DNA of 8,834 nt from an uncultured Oscillospiraceae bacterium (GTDB taxonomy: Bacteria > Bacillota > Clostridia > Oscillospirales > Oscillospiraceae): assembly GCA_958426425.1 (NCBI GenBank), contig CATZYY010000095.1, positions 1 to 8,834 on the forward strand, given 5' to 3'. The notes under the pieces were generated by a model that saw only the letters and a list, made by a program, of their open reading frames with translations, was not told the origin of the DNA and did no database searches. Every line of letters starts with the position of its first letter. Position 1 is the stretch's first letter. A program made the position numbers and the translations under genes. Below are positions 1 through 5,246 of this stretch, one piece after another.

Positions 1-25
1 AAGGGTTCCTCTCGTTTTCAATCAT

Positions 26-139
26 AAGTTTTTTAAACCTTTTAAAGGTTCAAAAAACTTGCTCAGCGTGTCGAAAAGACTTTTCGACACACTGAAGCGT
101 CCGGCCTCCAGGCCGGATGCTTGTTTCTTGCAAAGAAAC
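26..139. repeat. Array of four tandem hairpins downstream of recR
   Basis: Four inverted repeats lie 2-3 bases apart. 26-60 is a 16-bp stem with one mismatch (AAGTTTTTT at 26-34 against AAAAAACTT at 52-60, and AACCTTT at 36-42 against AAAGGTT at 44-50). 64-94 contains a perfect 11-bp palindromic stem (GTGTCGAAAAG at 68-78, complement at 80-90) plus 3 flanking pairs. 97-120 has TCCGGCCT at 100-107 against AGGCCGGA at 110-117, extended outward. 123-139 has GTTTCTT against AAGAAAC. The array starts 7 bases after the recR stop, so it would form the 3' end of the rpe-dcyD-recR transcript. None of the stems has a good T-run in the recR direction, so this is not a simple terminator. It could be an interspersed repeat, a mobile palindromic element or a structured 3' UTR. 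Confidence 0.75.
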
Positions 140-145
140 GCTGCC

Positions 146-745
146 TCAGATGTCCCGGCGGCCCTCCAGGGCCCGCATCAGCGTGGCGTCGTCGGCAAAC
201 TCCAGATGGCCGCCCACGGGGATGCCGTAGGCCAGCCGTGTCACCCGGACGCCGAAGGGCTTCAGCAGCCGGGCGATATACATGGCAGTGGCCTCCCCCT
301 CCGTGTCGGGGTTGGTGGCCATGATGACCTCCTCCACGCCGCCCTTGGCCACCCGCTCCACCAGGGATTTGATGGCCAGGTCGTCGGGGCCCACGTGGTT
401 CATGGGGGAGATGACGCCGTGGAGCACGTGATAGCGGCCGTTGAACTCCCGGCTGCGCTCGATGGCGGCCACGTCCCGGGGGTCCGCCACTACGCAGATG
501 GTGGCCGGGTCCCGCTTGGGGGAGGCACAGATGGGGCAAAGGCCCCCGGCGGTGAAGTTCTGACACTCCGGGCAGCAGGTGACGCTGCGCTTGGCGTCCA
601 GAATGGCCTCGGCAAAGGCCTGGGCCTCCTCCTCCGGCAGGCCCAGCACGTAGAAGGCCAGCCGCTGGGCGGATTTGCCGCCGATGCCCGGCAGCCGGGC
701 AAACTGCTCCACCAGTTTTTCAAGAGGTGCGGGGAAATATTCCAT
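146..745 (-). CDS. recR: Recombination mediator protein RecR
   Basis: 199 residues, the usual RecR length. RecR acts in the cytoplasm with RecO (and RecF) to load RecA on gapped, SSB-coated DNA. Visible in order: a helix-hairpin-helix with LPGIGGKSAQRLAF at about 18-31; a four-cysteine zinc finger at C58, C61, C70 and C73; a Toprim domain starting at about residue 84 (VVADPRD) with NPDTEGEATA at 145-154; and the C-terminal TRLAYGIPVGG at 169-179. The ATG at 745 is preceded by AAAGGAG at a long spacing of about 13 bases. It is the last gene of the minus-strand operon, 23 bases after the D-cysteine desulfhydrase stop. recR usually follows dnaX and ybaB, but here its partners are rpe and a PLP enzyme. 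The family call is very secure. Confidence 0.98.
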   Translation of the reverse strand: MEYFPAPLEKLVEQFARLPGIGGKSAQRLAFYVLGLPEEEAQAFAEAILDAKRSVTCCPECQNFTAGGLCPICASPKRDPATICVVADPRDVAAIERSREFNGRYHVLHGVISPMNHVGPDDLAIKSLVERVAKGGVEEVIMATNPDTEGEATAMYIARLLKPFGVRVTRLAYGIPVGGHLEFADDATLMRALEGRRDI

Positions 746-768
746 GGTTAATGGTACGCTCCTTTGTG

Positions 769-1743
769 TTAAGCTTGCGGCAGGTCCATGGCGAACAGCG
801 CCGCCGCGCCGCCGGTGTGGACGAAGGCCAGCGCCCCGTTTCCGGGGAACTTCCCCTCCTGCAAAAGACGCAGCATGCCTGCCCAGGCCTTGCCGGTATA
901 CACCGGGTCCAGCAAAATGCCCTCGGTCCGGGCCAGCTCCTGGATATACGGGGTGTCCTCCGGATTGGGCACGGCGTAGCCGGGACCCACATGATAGACC
1001 ATTTCAAAGTCCCCCTCCCGGCGGGGCAGGCCCCACCCCAGCAGCGCCGCTGCCCCGGCGGCCAGCTCCGGCACAATGGACTCAAAGGGGTCGTCGTCCA
1101 CACCGATGCCAGTGACCTTGGCCTGGGACAGGAACCGCTTGGCCCCCAGCAGTAGGCCGGCGGTGGTGCCGCCGGAGCCGGTGGCGGAGACGATGTGATC
1201 GATCCGCACCCCCGCGGGCGTCTGGGCCGCCAGCTCCTCCACGCAGTGGACGTACCCAACGGCACCCAGGGCCGTGGACCCGCCTACGGGAATGGGACAG
1301 CACTTGTGGCCCTGCTGCGCCAGCTCCGCACCCAGCCGGTCCATCTCCCGGTAGATGTCCTGGTAGTCGTCGGTGTCCACCAGGCGCACCTGAGCGCCGT
1401 AGAGATCGTCCAGCACCAGGTTGCCCAGATGCTCCGTAACGCCCCGCTGTTTCAGCAGCAAAACGGCCTTCATGCCCAGCCGGGCGGCGCAGGCGGCGGT
1501 CAGCATGGCGTGGTTGGACTGGGCGCCGCCGGTGGTGAACACCGTGTCGCAGCCGTCGGCCTGGGCCTTTGCCAGCAGGTATTCCAGCTTGCGAACCTTG
1601 TTGCCCCCCAGAGCCACGCCGCACAGGTCGTCCCGCTTGATCCAGATCTCCCGGCCGTAGCGGGCGCTGATGGCCTCCAGCTTGTAAAAGGGCGTGGGGT
1701 AAATACCCAGGGAGAGCCTGGGCAGATGGTTGTATCCCGTCAT
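769..1743 (-). CDS. dcyD: D-cysteine desulfhydrase, PLP-dependent
   Basis: 324 residues, fold-type II PLP enzyme of the ACC deaminase/D-cysteine desulfhydrase family. It is expected to split D-cysteine into pyruvate, sulfide and ammonia in the cytoplasm. The PLP lysine is K49 in GGNKVRKLE (K51 of ACC deaminase). TTGGAQSNH at 70-78 and the phosphate-binding ATGSGGTTAG at 187-196 are present. ACC deaminases need Glu295 and Leu322; the matching residues here are T283 (DPVYTGK) and T310 (HTGG), with the 27-residue spacing kept. This argues for the desulfhydrase. I chose ATG 1743 because GAGGG (1751-1755) lies 7 bases upstream; ATG 1749 would add two residues. The open frame runs further upstream into rpe, but that extension is antisense-style noise. 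It is the second gene of the operon: its ribosome binding site overlaps the rpe stop. Confidence 0.9.
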   Translation of the reverse strand: MTGYNHLPRLSLGIYPTPFYKLEAISARYGREIWIKRDDLCGVALGGNKVRKLEYLLAKAQADGCDTVFTTGGAQSNHAMLTAACAARLGMKAVLLLKQRGVTEHLGNLVLDDLYGAQVRLVDTDDYQDIYREMDRLGAELAQQGHKCCPIPVGGSTALGAVGYVHCVEELAAQTPAGVRIDHIVSATGSGGTTAGLLLGAKRFLSQAKVTGIGVDDDPFESIVPELAAGAAALLGWGLPRREGDFEMVYHVGPGYAVPNPEDTPYIQELARTEGILLDPVYTGKAWAGMLRLLQEGKFPGNGALAFVHTGGAAALFAMDLPQA

Positions 1744-1753
1744 GGGCATACCC

Positions 1754-2398
1754 TCAGCCCCGCAGCTGGGCGATGCGGGCGGGGATGTCCTCCGCCTTGT
1801 AGACGGAGCTGCCTGCCACCAGCACGTTGGCCCCGGCGTCGATGCAGGTCCTGCAGGTGTCGGGGGCCACGCCGCCGTCCACCTCCAGCTCGCAGGCGGG
1901 GTTCTTCTCGTCAATCCAGGCCCGGATGGCGGAGACCTTGGGCATCATGTCGGCCATGAATTTCTGGCCGCCGAAGCCCGGCTCCACCGTCATCACCAGA
2001 ATCAGCTCCACCTTCTCCAGGTACGGCAGGGCCGCCTCGGCAGGGGTCTTGGGCTTGAGGACGATGCCGGCCTTCTTGCCCTTGGCGTGGATTTTGTCGA
2101 TGGCGGCGTGGATGTTCTCCGCCGTGTCGGATTCCACATGGACCGTCACCAGGTCGGCGCCGGCGTCGCAGAACTGCTCCACATACCGCACCGGCTCCAC
2201 GATCATCAGATGCACGTCCAGGGGCAGCGTGGTGGTGGGCCGCAGGGACTTGACCACCGGGATGCCGATGGTGATGTTGGGGACGAATACGCCGTCCATC
2301 ACGTCCACATGGACGTAATCGGCGGTGGAGATTCGCTGGATGTCCCGCTCCAGATTTGCAAAATCGGCGGAGAGAATGCTGGGTGCGATCTTTACCAT
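1754..2398 (-). CDS. rpe: Ribulose-phosphate 3-epimerase
   Basis: 214 residues, full family length. A TIM-barrel metalloenzyme that interconverts D-ribulose 5-phosphate and D-xylulose 5-phosphate in the pentose phosphate pathway. It opens with MVKIAPSILSADFANLE. Metal ligands match the family: H30 and D32 in HVDVMDG, H63 in LDVHLMI, and D174 in LEVDGG. D32 and D174 are the catalytic acid/base pair. The phosphate-binding GFGGQKF and AGSSVY are also present. ATG 2398 follows GAGGGG (2405-2410) by 6 bases. It is first in the rpe-dcyD-recR operon, behind a ~215-nt leader with strong predicted hairpins, so transcript-level control is possible. The longer open frame upstream of 2398 is read through the leader and has no family similarity. 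Confidence 0.97.
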   Translation of the reverse strand: MVKIAPSILSADFANLERDIQRISTADYVHVDVMDGVFVPNITIGIPVVKSLRPTTTLPLDVHLMIVEPVRYVEQFCDAGADLVTVHVESDTAENIHAAIDKIHAKGKKAGIVLKPKTPAEAALPYLEKVELILVMTVEPGFGGQKFMADMMPKVSAIRAWIDEKNPACELEVDGGVAPDTCRTCIDAGANVLVAGSSVYKAEDIPARIAQLRG

Positions 2399-2612
2399 GG
2401 AAAACCCCTCTTTTCTGAAAATTGGAAGAGCTGATGCTGTGGGGCCATGCCCTGCGCCCCTGTGGCGGTCTGGAGCGGCGCCGCATAGGATACCCCAAGC
2501 GGCAGGCGCCCCCAGTTGACTCTTCCGCGCAGCGTCCGCCCCTGGAGCGGAGCGCCGCCGCTTTTTTGAATAGGGAGCCGGTGGGATACCCGCCGGCTCC
2601 CCCTTGCCGTAT
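2399..2612 (-). promoter_or_regulatory. Structured 5' leader of the rpe operon
   Basis: This is the gene-free stretch between rpe and its promoter. Read on the minus strand it can fold into successive stems: a 13-bp hairpin with a UAU loop at 2573-2601 (one G-U pair); a bulged ~13-bp hairpin at about 2527-2561; and a domain closed by GGAAGAG (2520-2526) with CUCUUCC (2424-2430). That domain encloses a bulged hairpin at 2470-2515 and a GGGGC/GCCCC hairpin at 2441-2460. The loop regions of the first and third hairpins share GGGUAUCC. No U-tract follows any stem, so an attenuator is not evident. GC-rich DNA folds easily, so the case rests on the promoter, the closing stem and the shared loop. 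It resembles no RNA class I recognise. Confidence 0.4.
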
Positions 2613-2620
2613 ATGGCAAG
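2603..2620. promoter_or_regulatory. Inverted repeat at the rpe start site, possible operator
   Basis: CTTGCC (2603-2608) and GGCAAG (2615-2620) form a perfect 6-bp inverted repeat separated by 6 bases. It spans the expected transcription start and touches the -10 box (2619-2624). A protein bound here would block transcription. It could equally be a small hairpin at the 5' end of the RNA. Confidence 0.35.
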
Positions 2621-2647
2621 TGTACCAAACTCCGGCGGTAAAAGCAA
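2619..2647 (-). promoter_or_regulatory. Sigma-A-type promoter of rpe-dcyD-recR
   Basis: On the minus strand TTGCTT (2642-2647) and TACACT (2619-2624) are separated by exactly 17 bases. Transcription should start near 2612. No promoter-like sequence this good is seen closer to rpe. Confidence 0.6.
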
Positions 2648-2753
2648 CCGCCCCCTCCCTGTCCGGATGAAATTTGAAAATTTTGCAAAACGCTTCCCCA
2701 GTTTTTTCGTCTTTGAAAATAAATCCCCCATTTTTTGAGAGGAGCGTGCTGGG

Positions 2754-3104
2754 ATGAAAAAGTGCCTGATGGTCCTGCTGCCCCTTTTGGCTCTGGGGCT
2801 GGCCCTGCTTCTGCGGCTGGCGGTTTCCTCCTCCGGCACGGAGACGGACTACCCCTCCGCCCTGATGTGGGACGGCACCATCTACTATTTGTCCGTCCAG
2901 GAGGTAGAGAGTGTCCCGGAGGGTGCCATCGTGGGGACGATCTCCTCCGAAACGGACAGCTTTCCCCGGAAAAACGGACAGGCCAACTGCTGCCCGCCCG
3001 GCACGCCTGTGGGCCGCGTGAAGGAGGGCCTGGCGGTGCTGCTGGAGGATGTGTGGTACCTTTGCAGACCGGAGGCGGCAAAGTCCGCCCAGGCCCCGCC
3101 GTGA
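2754..3104 (+). CDS. Small exported or membrane-anchored protein, unknown function
   Basis: 116 residues, not recognised. It starts with MKK followed by an uninterrupted hydrophobic segment (about residues 4-24), then SSSG, which fits a signal peptide or single N-terminal anchor. No lipobox is seen. The rest (about 90 residues) is rich in small and beta-forming residues: LMWDGTIYYLSVQEV, an EGAIVGTISS stretch, NGQANCCPPGTPVGR and a closing LEDVWYLC. This alternation suggests a small extracytoplasmic beta domain. Three cysteines lie outside the hydrophobic segment, two of them adjacent, so disulfides are possible. The start has AGAGGAG (2738-2744) 9 bases upstream. It is divergent from rpe and followed by the separate arsR promoter, with no clear terminator between. 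It is probably a real gene, judged from the binding site, signal segment and GC-rich codon use like that of its neighbours. Confidence 0.75.
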   Translation: MKKCLMVLLPLLALGLALLLRLAVSSSGTETDYPSALMWDGTIYYLSVQEVESVPEGAIVGTISSETDSFPRKNGQANCCPPGTPVGRVKEGLAVLLEDVWYLCRPEAAKSAQAPP

Positions 3105-3122
3105 CAAGCCCGCAAATATTTT

Positions 3123-3153
3123 TTGAAAGTGTTGCAAAAACTACTTCTATAAT
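3123..3153 (+). promoter_or_regulatory. Promoter of the arsR-reductase-thioredoxin operon
   Basis: A perfect TATAAT -10 box at 3148-3153 has TTGAAA at 3123-3128 as the best -35, with a long 19-base spacer. The surrounding DNA is sharply AT-rich against the GC-rich genes. The long spacer is typical of promoters whose use is shaped by a regulator. Confidence 0.6.
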
Positions 3154-3164
3154 GAGAACATTAT
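3149..3164. promoter_or_regulatory. Likely ArsR operator overlapping the -10 box
   Basis: ATAATG (3149-3154) and CATTAT (3159-3164) form a perfect 6-bp inverted repeat with a 4-base centre. It covers most of the -10 box and the bases toward the start site. ArsR/SmtB repressors commonly bind AT-rich inverted repeats in their own promoters, so autoregulation by the gene at 3209 is the simplest reading. Confidence 0.55.
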
Positions 3165-3208
3165 GATACTCTAATATTGCGAACACAGACGAAAGGACGG
3201 TGCGCCGG

Positions 3209-3508
3209 ATGGAGGTACAAATCGCATATAATGAGCGGGCGGAGCTGCTGAAGGCCCTGTCCAACCCGGTCCGGCTGCGGATCGTCCACGGACTGCTGCG
3301 CCGGGGATGCCACAATGTCTCCTGTATGGAAAAGGCCACGGGCATGTCCCAGTCCTGTATTTCCCAGCACCTGCAAAAGCTGCGGGCGGCGGGCGTGGTG
3401 TCCACGGAGCGGTGCGGCAACGAAGTCATTTATCGCGTCTCCTCGCCGGTGGCCGCCGGCGTGGTGGCGGTGCTGATGGGAGAGGAGGCCTCTACATATG
3501 TCTTATGA
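3209..3508 (+). CDS. ArsR/SmtB-family winged-helix repressor, cysteine-rich
   Basis: 99 residues, normal for the family. The ArsR core is clear: LLKALSNPVRLRIVHGLL at 13-30, a recognition helix MSQSCISQHLQKLRAAGVV at 46-64, and the wing STERCGNEVIYRV at 65-77. Cysteines sit at 34, 39, 50 and 69. C34/C39 lie near the helix that in ArsR carries the CxC metal site, but spacing is five rather than two and no canonical site is complete. C50 is inside the DNA-recognition helix, where Ser or Thr is usual. With a thioredoxin system downstream, a thiol, persulfide or disulfide switch is a better guess than arsenic sensing. ATG 3209 has AAAGGA 11 bases upstream; GTG 3200 is too close to it. The end overlaps the reductase start by 11 bases, so translation is coupled. 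Confidence 0.88.
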   Translation: MEVQIAYNERAELLKALSNPVRLRIVHGLLRRGCHNVSCMEKATGMSQSCISQHLQKLRAAGVVSTERCGNEVIYRVSSPVAAGVVAVLMGEEASTYVL

Positions 3509-4325
3509 CATCCTGGTGATCGGCGGCGGACCGGCGGGATTGTCCGCCGCAGTGAACGCCCGGGCCCGGGGCCGGAGCGTTCTGGTGGTGTCCAATCCCC
3601 TGAAGGAGAACCCCCTGTGGCCGGCGGAGCGGGTGGACAACTACCCCGGCCTGCCCGGCGTGTCCGGGGCGGAGCTGTTAAAGGATTTGCGGCGCCATGC
3701 GGAACAGGCCGGTGCGGAATTCGTGACGGGGCGGGCGTTGTCCTCGGTGCGGATGCCGGAGGATTGGTACGTCAGCGTGGGCCCGGATATGTACAACGCC
3801 AAGGCCGTGGTTTTGGCGGCGGGCGTGGCCCGGGGGAAGAAGTTCCCCGGCGAGGCGGAGTTTCTGGGCAGGGGCGTCAGCTACTGTGCCACCTGCGACG
3901 GCATGCTCTACCGGGACAAGGATGTGGCGGTGCTGGGTTACAGCGACTCCGCCCGGCAGGAGGCCGAGTTCCTGGAGCGGATCGGCTGCCGCGTCACCTA
4001 TTTTGACCGGCCTAAAAACTGCGAGATCCGGGGCGATGACAAGGCCCGGTCCGTCACCTGCGACGGACGAAGGGCGGAGGTGGACTGTGTGTTCATTCTG
4101 CGGCCCACCCTGGCCCCTACGGACTTGTTCCCCGGACTGGAGACGGAAAAGGGCTACGTGGCGGTGGACCGCCGTATGGCCACCAATCTGCCGGGGATTT
4201 TCGCTGCCGGGGACTGCACCGGCGGACCCCTCCAGGTGGCCAAGGCCGTGGGCGAGGGATTGATCGCCGGGCAGAGCGCCGCCGCCTACGTCTCCGATCT
4301 GGAGCGGCAGGCCAAGCGGGGATAA
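3498..4325 (+). CDS. Thioredoxin-reductase-like flavoprotein with degenerate NAD(P)H site
   Basis: 275 residues against roughly 310 for classical TrxB. The FAD domain is intact: VIGGGPAG at 7-14, VDNYPG at 46-51, and the C-terminal GIFAAGDC at 233-240. The redox-active CATC is at 130-133. The pyridine-nucleotide domain is not normal: GGGDSA is replaced by GYSDSA (147-152), losing the second Rossmann glycine, and HRR is replaced by DRP (170-172). It is then about 35 residues shorter than TrxB between this point and the FAD-binding end. Ferredoxin- and flavin-linked thioredoxin reductases of clostridia and cyanobacteria have lost these same motifs, so electrons may come from ferredoxin instead of NADPH. 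D170 could alternatively mean weak NADH use. Start ATG 3498 has AGGAGG 9 bases upstream. Thioredoxin follows 89 bases later and is the likely substrate. Confidence 0.88.
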   Translation: MSYDILVIGGGPAGLSAAVNARARGRSVLVVSNPLKENPLWPAERVDNYPGLPGVSGAELLKDLRRHAEQAGAEFVTGRALSSVRMPEDWYVSVGPDMYNAKAVVLAAGVARGKKFPGEAEFLGRGVSYCATCDGMLYRDKDVAVLGYSDSARQEAEFLERIGCRVTYFDRPKNCEIRGDDKARSVTCDGRRAEVDCVFILRPTLAPTDLFPGLETEKGYVAVDRRMATNLPGIFAAGDCTGGPLQVAKAVGEGLIAGQSAAAYVSDLERQAKRG

Positions 4326-4358
4326 TGTGCCGGTTCCTGGGGCAAGATTTTTCACAAC

Positions 4359-4389
4359 CCATAAAGATACGCCATAAAACAACCATAAA
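4359..4389 (+). repeat. Three CCATAAA repeats in the thioredoxin leader
   Basis: CCATAAA occurs at 4359-4365, 4372-4378 and 4383-4389 within the AT-rich 89-base gap between the reductase and trxA. They could be a regulator site or chance in AT-rich DNA. TTCACA at 4351-4356 with CATAAA 16 bases downstream is a weak possible internal promoter for trxA. Confidence 0.3.
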
Positions 4390-4414
4390 ATTCAGAGATA
4401 AAGGAGTAAATACA

Positions 4415-4732
4415 ATGGCAATTCAGCATTTCAAAACTTCCGAGTTTGACGCCGCCGTGGAGGCGGCCCCCCTGGCCATGGTGGATTTCTGGGCCGACTG
4501 GTGCGGCCCCTGCAAGATGCTCTCCCCGGTGGTGGAGTCCATTGCGGCCCAGTATGACGGCAAGGTGCTGGTGGGCAAGGTGAACGTGGACGAGGAGCCG
4601 GATCTGGCCCGGCGCTTCGGCGTCATGAGCATCCCCACGGTGGTGTTCCTGAAAAACGGCAGGGAGTTTGAGCGGAAGGTGGGCGTCATGCCTCCCGAGG
4701 CATTTACCTCCGTGCTGGAAAACAATCTGTAA
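4415..4732 (+). CDS. trxA: Thioredoxin
   Basis: 105 residues, classical length for a cytoplasmic thioredoxin that reduces protein disulfides. The active site WCGPC has C30 and C33. The buried acid D24 (VDFWADWCGPCK), K55 in VGKVNVDE and the cis-proline P74 in MSIPTVVFLKNG are all present. It lacks a signal peptide. ATG 4415 was chosen because AAAGGAG (4400-4406) is 8 bases upstream; the 30 extra upstream codons of the open frame run through the AT-rich gap and are not thioredoxin-like. It is the last gene of the arsR-reductase-trxA operon and is followed at once by a strong terminator. The AT-rich gap before it may let it be made in excess of the reductase. Confidence 0.97.
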   Translation: MAIQHFKTSEFDAAVEAAPLAMVDFWADWCGPCKMLSPVVESIAAQYDGKVLVGKVNVDEEPDLARRFGVMSIPTVVFLKNGREFERKVGVMPPEAFTSVLENNL

Positions 4733-4747
4733 GAGATTTCCCTTTCA

Positions 4748-4776
4748 GGCGCCCGGCGAAAGCCGGGCGCCTTTTT
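4748..4776 (+). terminator. Strong intrinsic terminator of the thioredoxin operon
   Basis: A perfect 10-bp stem (4748-4757 with 4762-4771), all G-C pairs, is capped by a GAAA tetraloop and followed by TTTTT. It lies 15 bases after the trxA stop. Confidence 0.95.
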
Positions 4777-4777
4777 C

Positions 4778-4806
4778 TTGCCCGGAGCTGTCAAAAATGG
4801 TATGAT
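4778..4806 (+). promoter_or_regulatory. Promoter of the FMN-binding protein gene
   Basis: TTGCCC (4778-4783) and TATGAT (4801-4806) are 17 bases apart, and TGG directly before the -10 box makes it an extended -10. The -35 box begins one base after the T-run of the preceding terminator, so the two transcription units are packed end to end. Confidence 0.65.
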
Positions 4807-4842
4807 AAACAGGAAATCCAAACTTGATAAGGAGGCAGTTTT

Positions 4843-5235
4843 ATGGAGGAAGTGCTGGAATTTTTAAAGAAGTGCGGGACCTACTATCTGGCCACTGTGG
4901 AGGGCGGTCAGGCCCGGGTGCGGCCCTTCGGCACCATTGACCTGTTCGACGGCCGACTGACCATCCAGACGGGCCGGAAGAAGGACGTGGCCCGGCAGAT
5001 CTTTGCCAATCCCAGGGTGGAGCTGTGCGCCTTTGACGGGGAGCGGTGGCTGCGGCTGGCGGCCGCAGCGGTGGAGGACCCCCGGATCGAGGCCCAGGTC
5101 CACATGCTGGAGGCCTACCCTTCCCTTCAGGGCATGTACCAGCCGGGAGACGGCAACACGTTGATCTTCGCACTGACGGAGGCTACGGCTACCTTCTCCT
5201 CCTTTACCGAGGCGCCCCGGACCGTAACCTTCTGA
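4843..5235 (+). CDS. Pyridoxamine 5'-phosphate oxidase-like FMN-binding protein
   Basis: 130 residues, a single split-barrel domain of the pyridoxamine-phosphate-oxidase/flavin-reductase-like superfamily common in anaerobes. It runs MEEVLEFLKKCGTYYLATVE, then RVRPFGTIDLFDGRLTIQTG (about 25-44), KKDVARQIFANPRVELCAF (about 46-64), and GERWLRLAAAAVE. These are the usual FMN-phosphate strand, the T-G-(R/K)-K turn and the following helix. Members of this family bind FMN (some bind F420 or heme) and most have no known substrate. True vitamin B6 synthesis is unlikely because the protein is much shorter than PdxH and lacks its C-terminal part. AAGGAGG (4829-4835) is 7 bases upstream. It is a single-gene unit with its own promoter and terminator. 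Its redox role alongside the thioredoxin operon is only inferred from position. Confidence 0.85.
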   Translation: MEEVLEFLKKCGTYYLATVEGGQARVRPFGTIDLFDGRLTIQTGRKKDVARQIFANPRVELCAFDGERWLRLAAAAVEDPRIEAQVHMLEAYPSLQGMYQPGDGNTLIFALTEATATFSSFTEAPRTVTF

Positions 5236-5246
5236 AATACCTGAAA

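Noticed and set aside
59..751. A 230-codon open frame on the plus strand over recR
   Set aside because: It is antisense to recR, whose zinc finger, HhH and Toprim motifs fix the true frame. Long antisense frames are usual in GC-rich DNA.
1744..1914. 57 extra N-terminal codons for the D-cysteine desulfhydrase
   Set aside because: They overlap the 3' part of rpe in another frame, have no family similarity, and a well-placed ribosome binding site supports the ATG at 1743.
2399..2612. 6S, 4.5S, RNase P or tmRNA gene in the rpe leader
   Set aside because: None of their conserved cores (for example the 4.5S GGAAGGAAGC region) is present, and there is no terminator before rpe.
3060..3125. Terminator after the small exported protein gene
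   Set aside because: A GGCGG/CCGCC stem lies inside the last codons and the next T-run (3119-3124) is too far from it.
1911..3137. Long minus-strand frames across the rpe leader and the small exported protein
   Set aside because: They run out of frame through rpe and antisense to the 2754 gene, without recognisable domains or a binding site.
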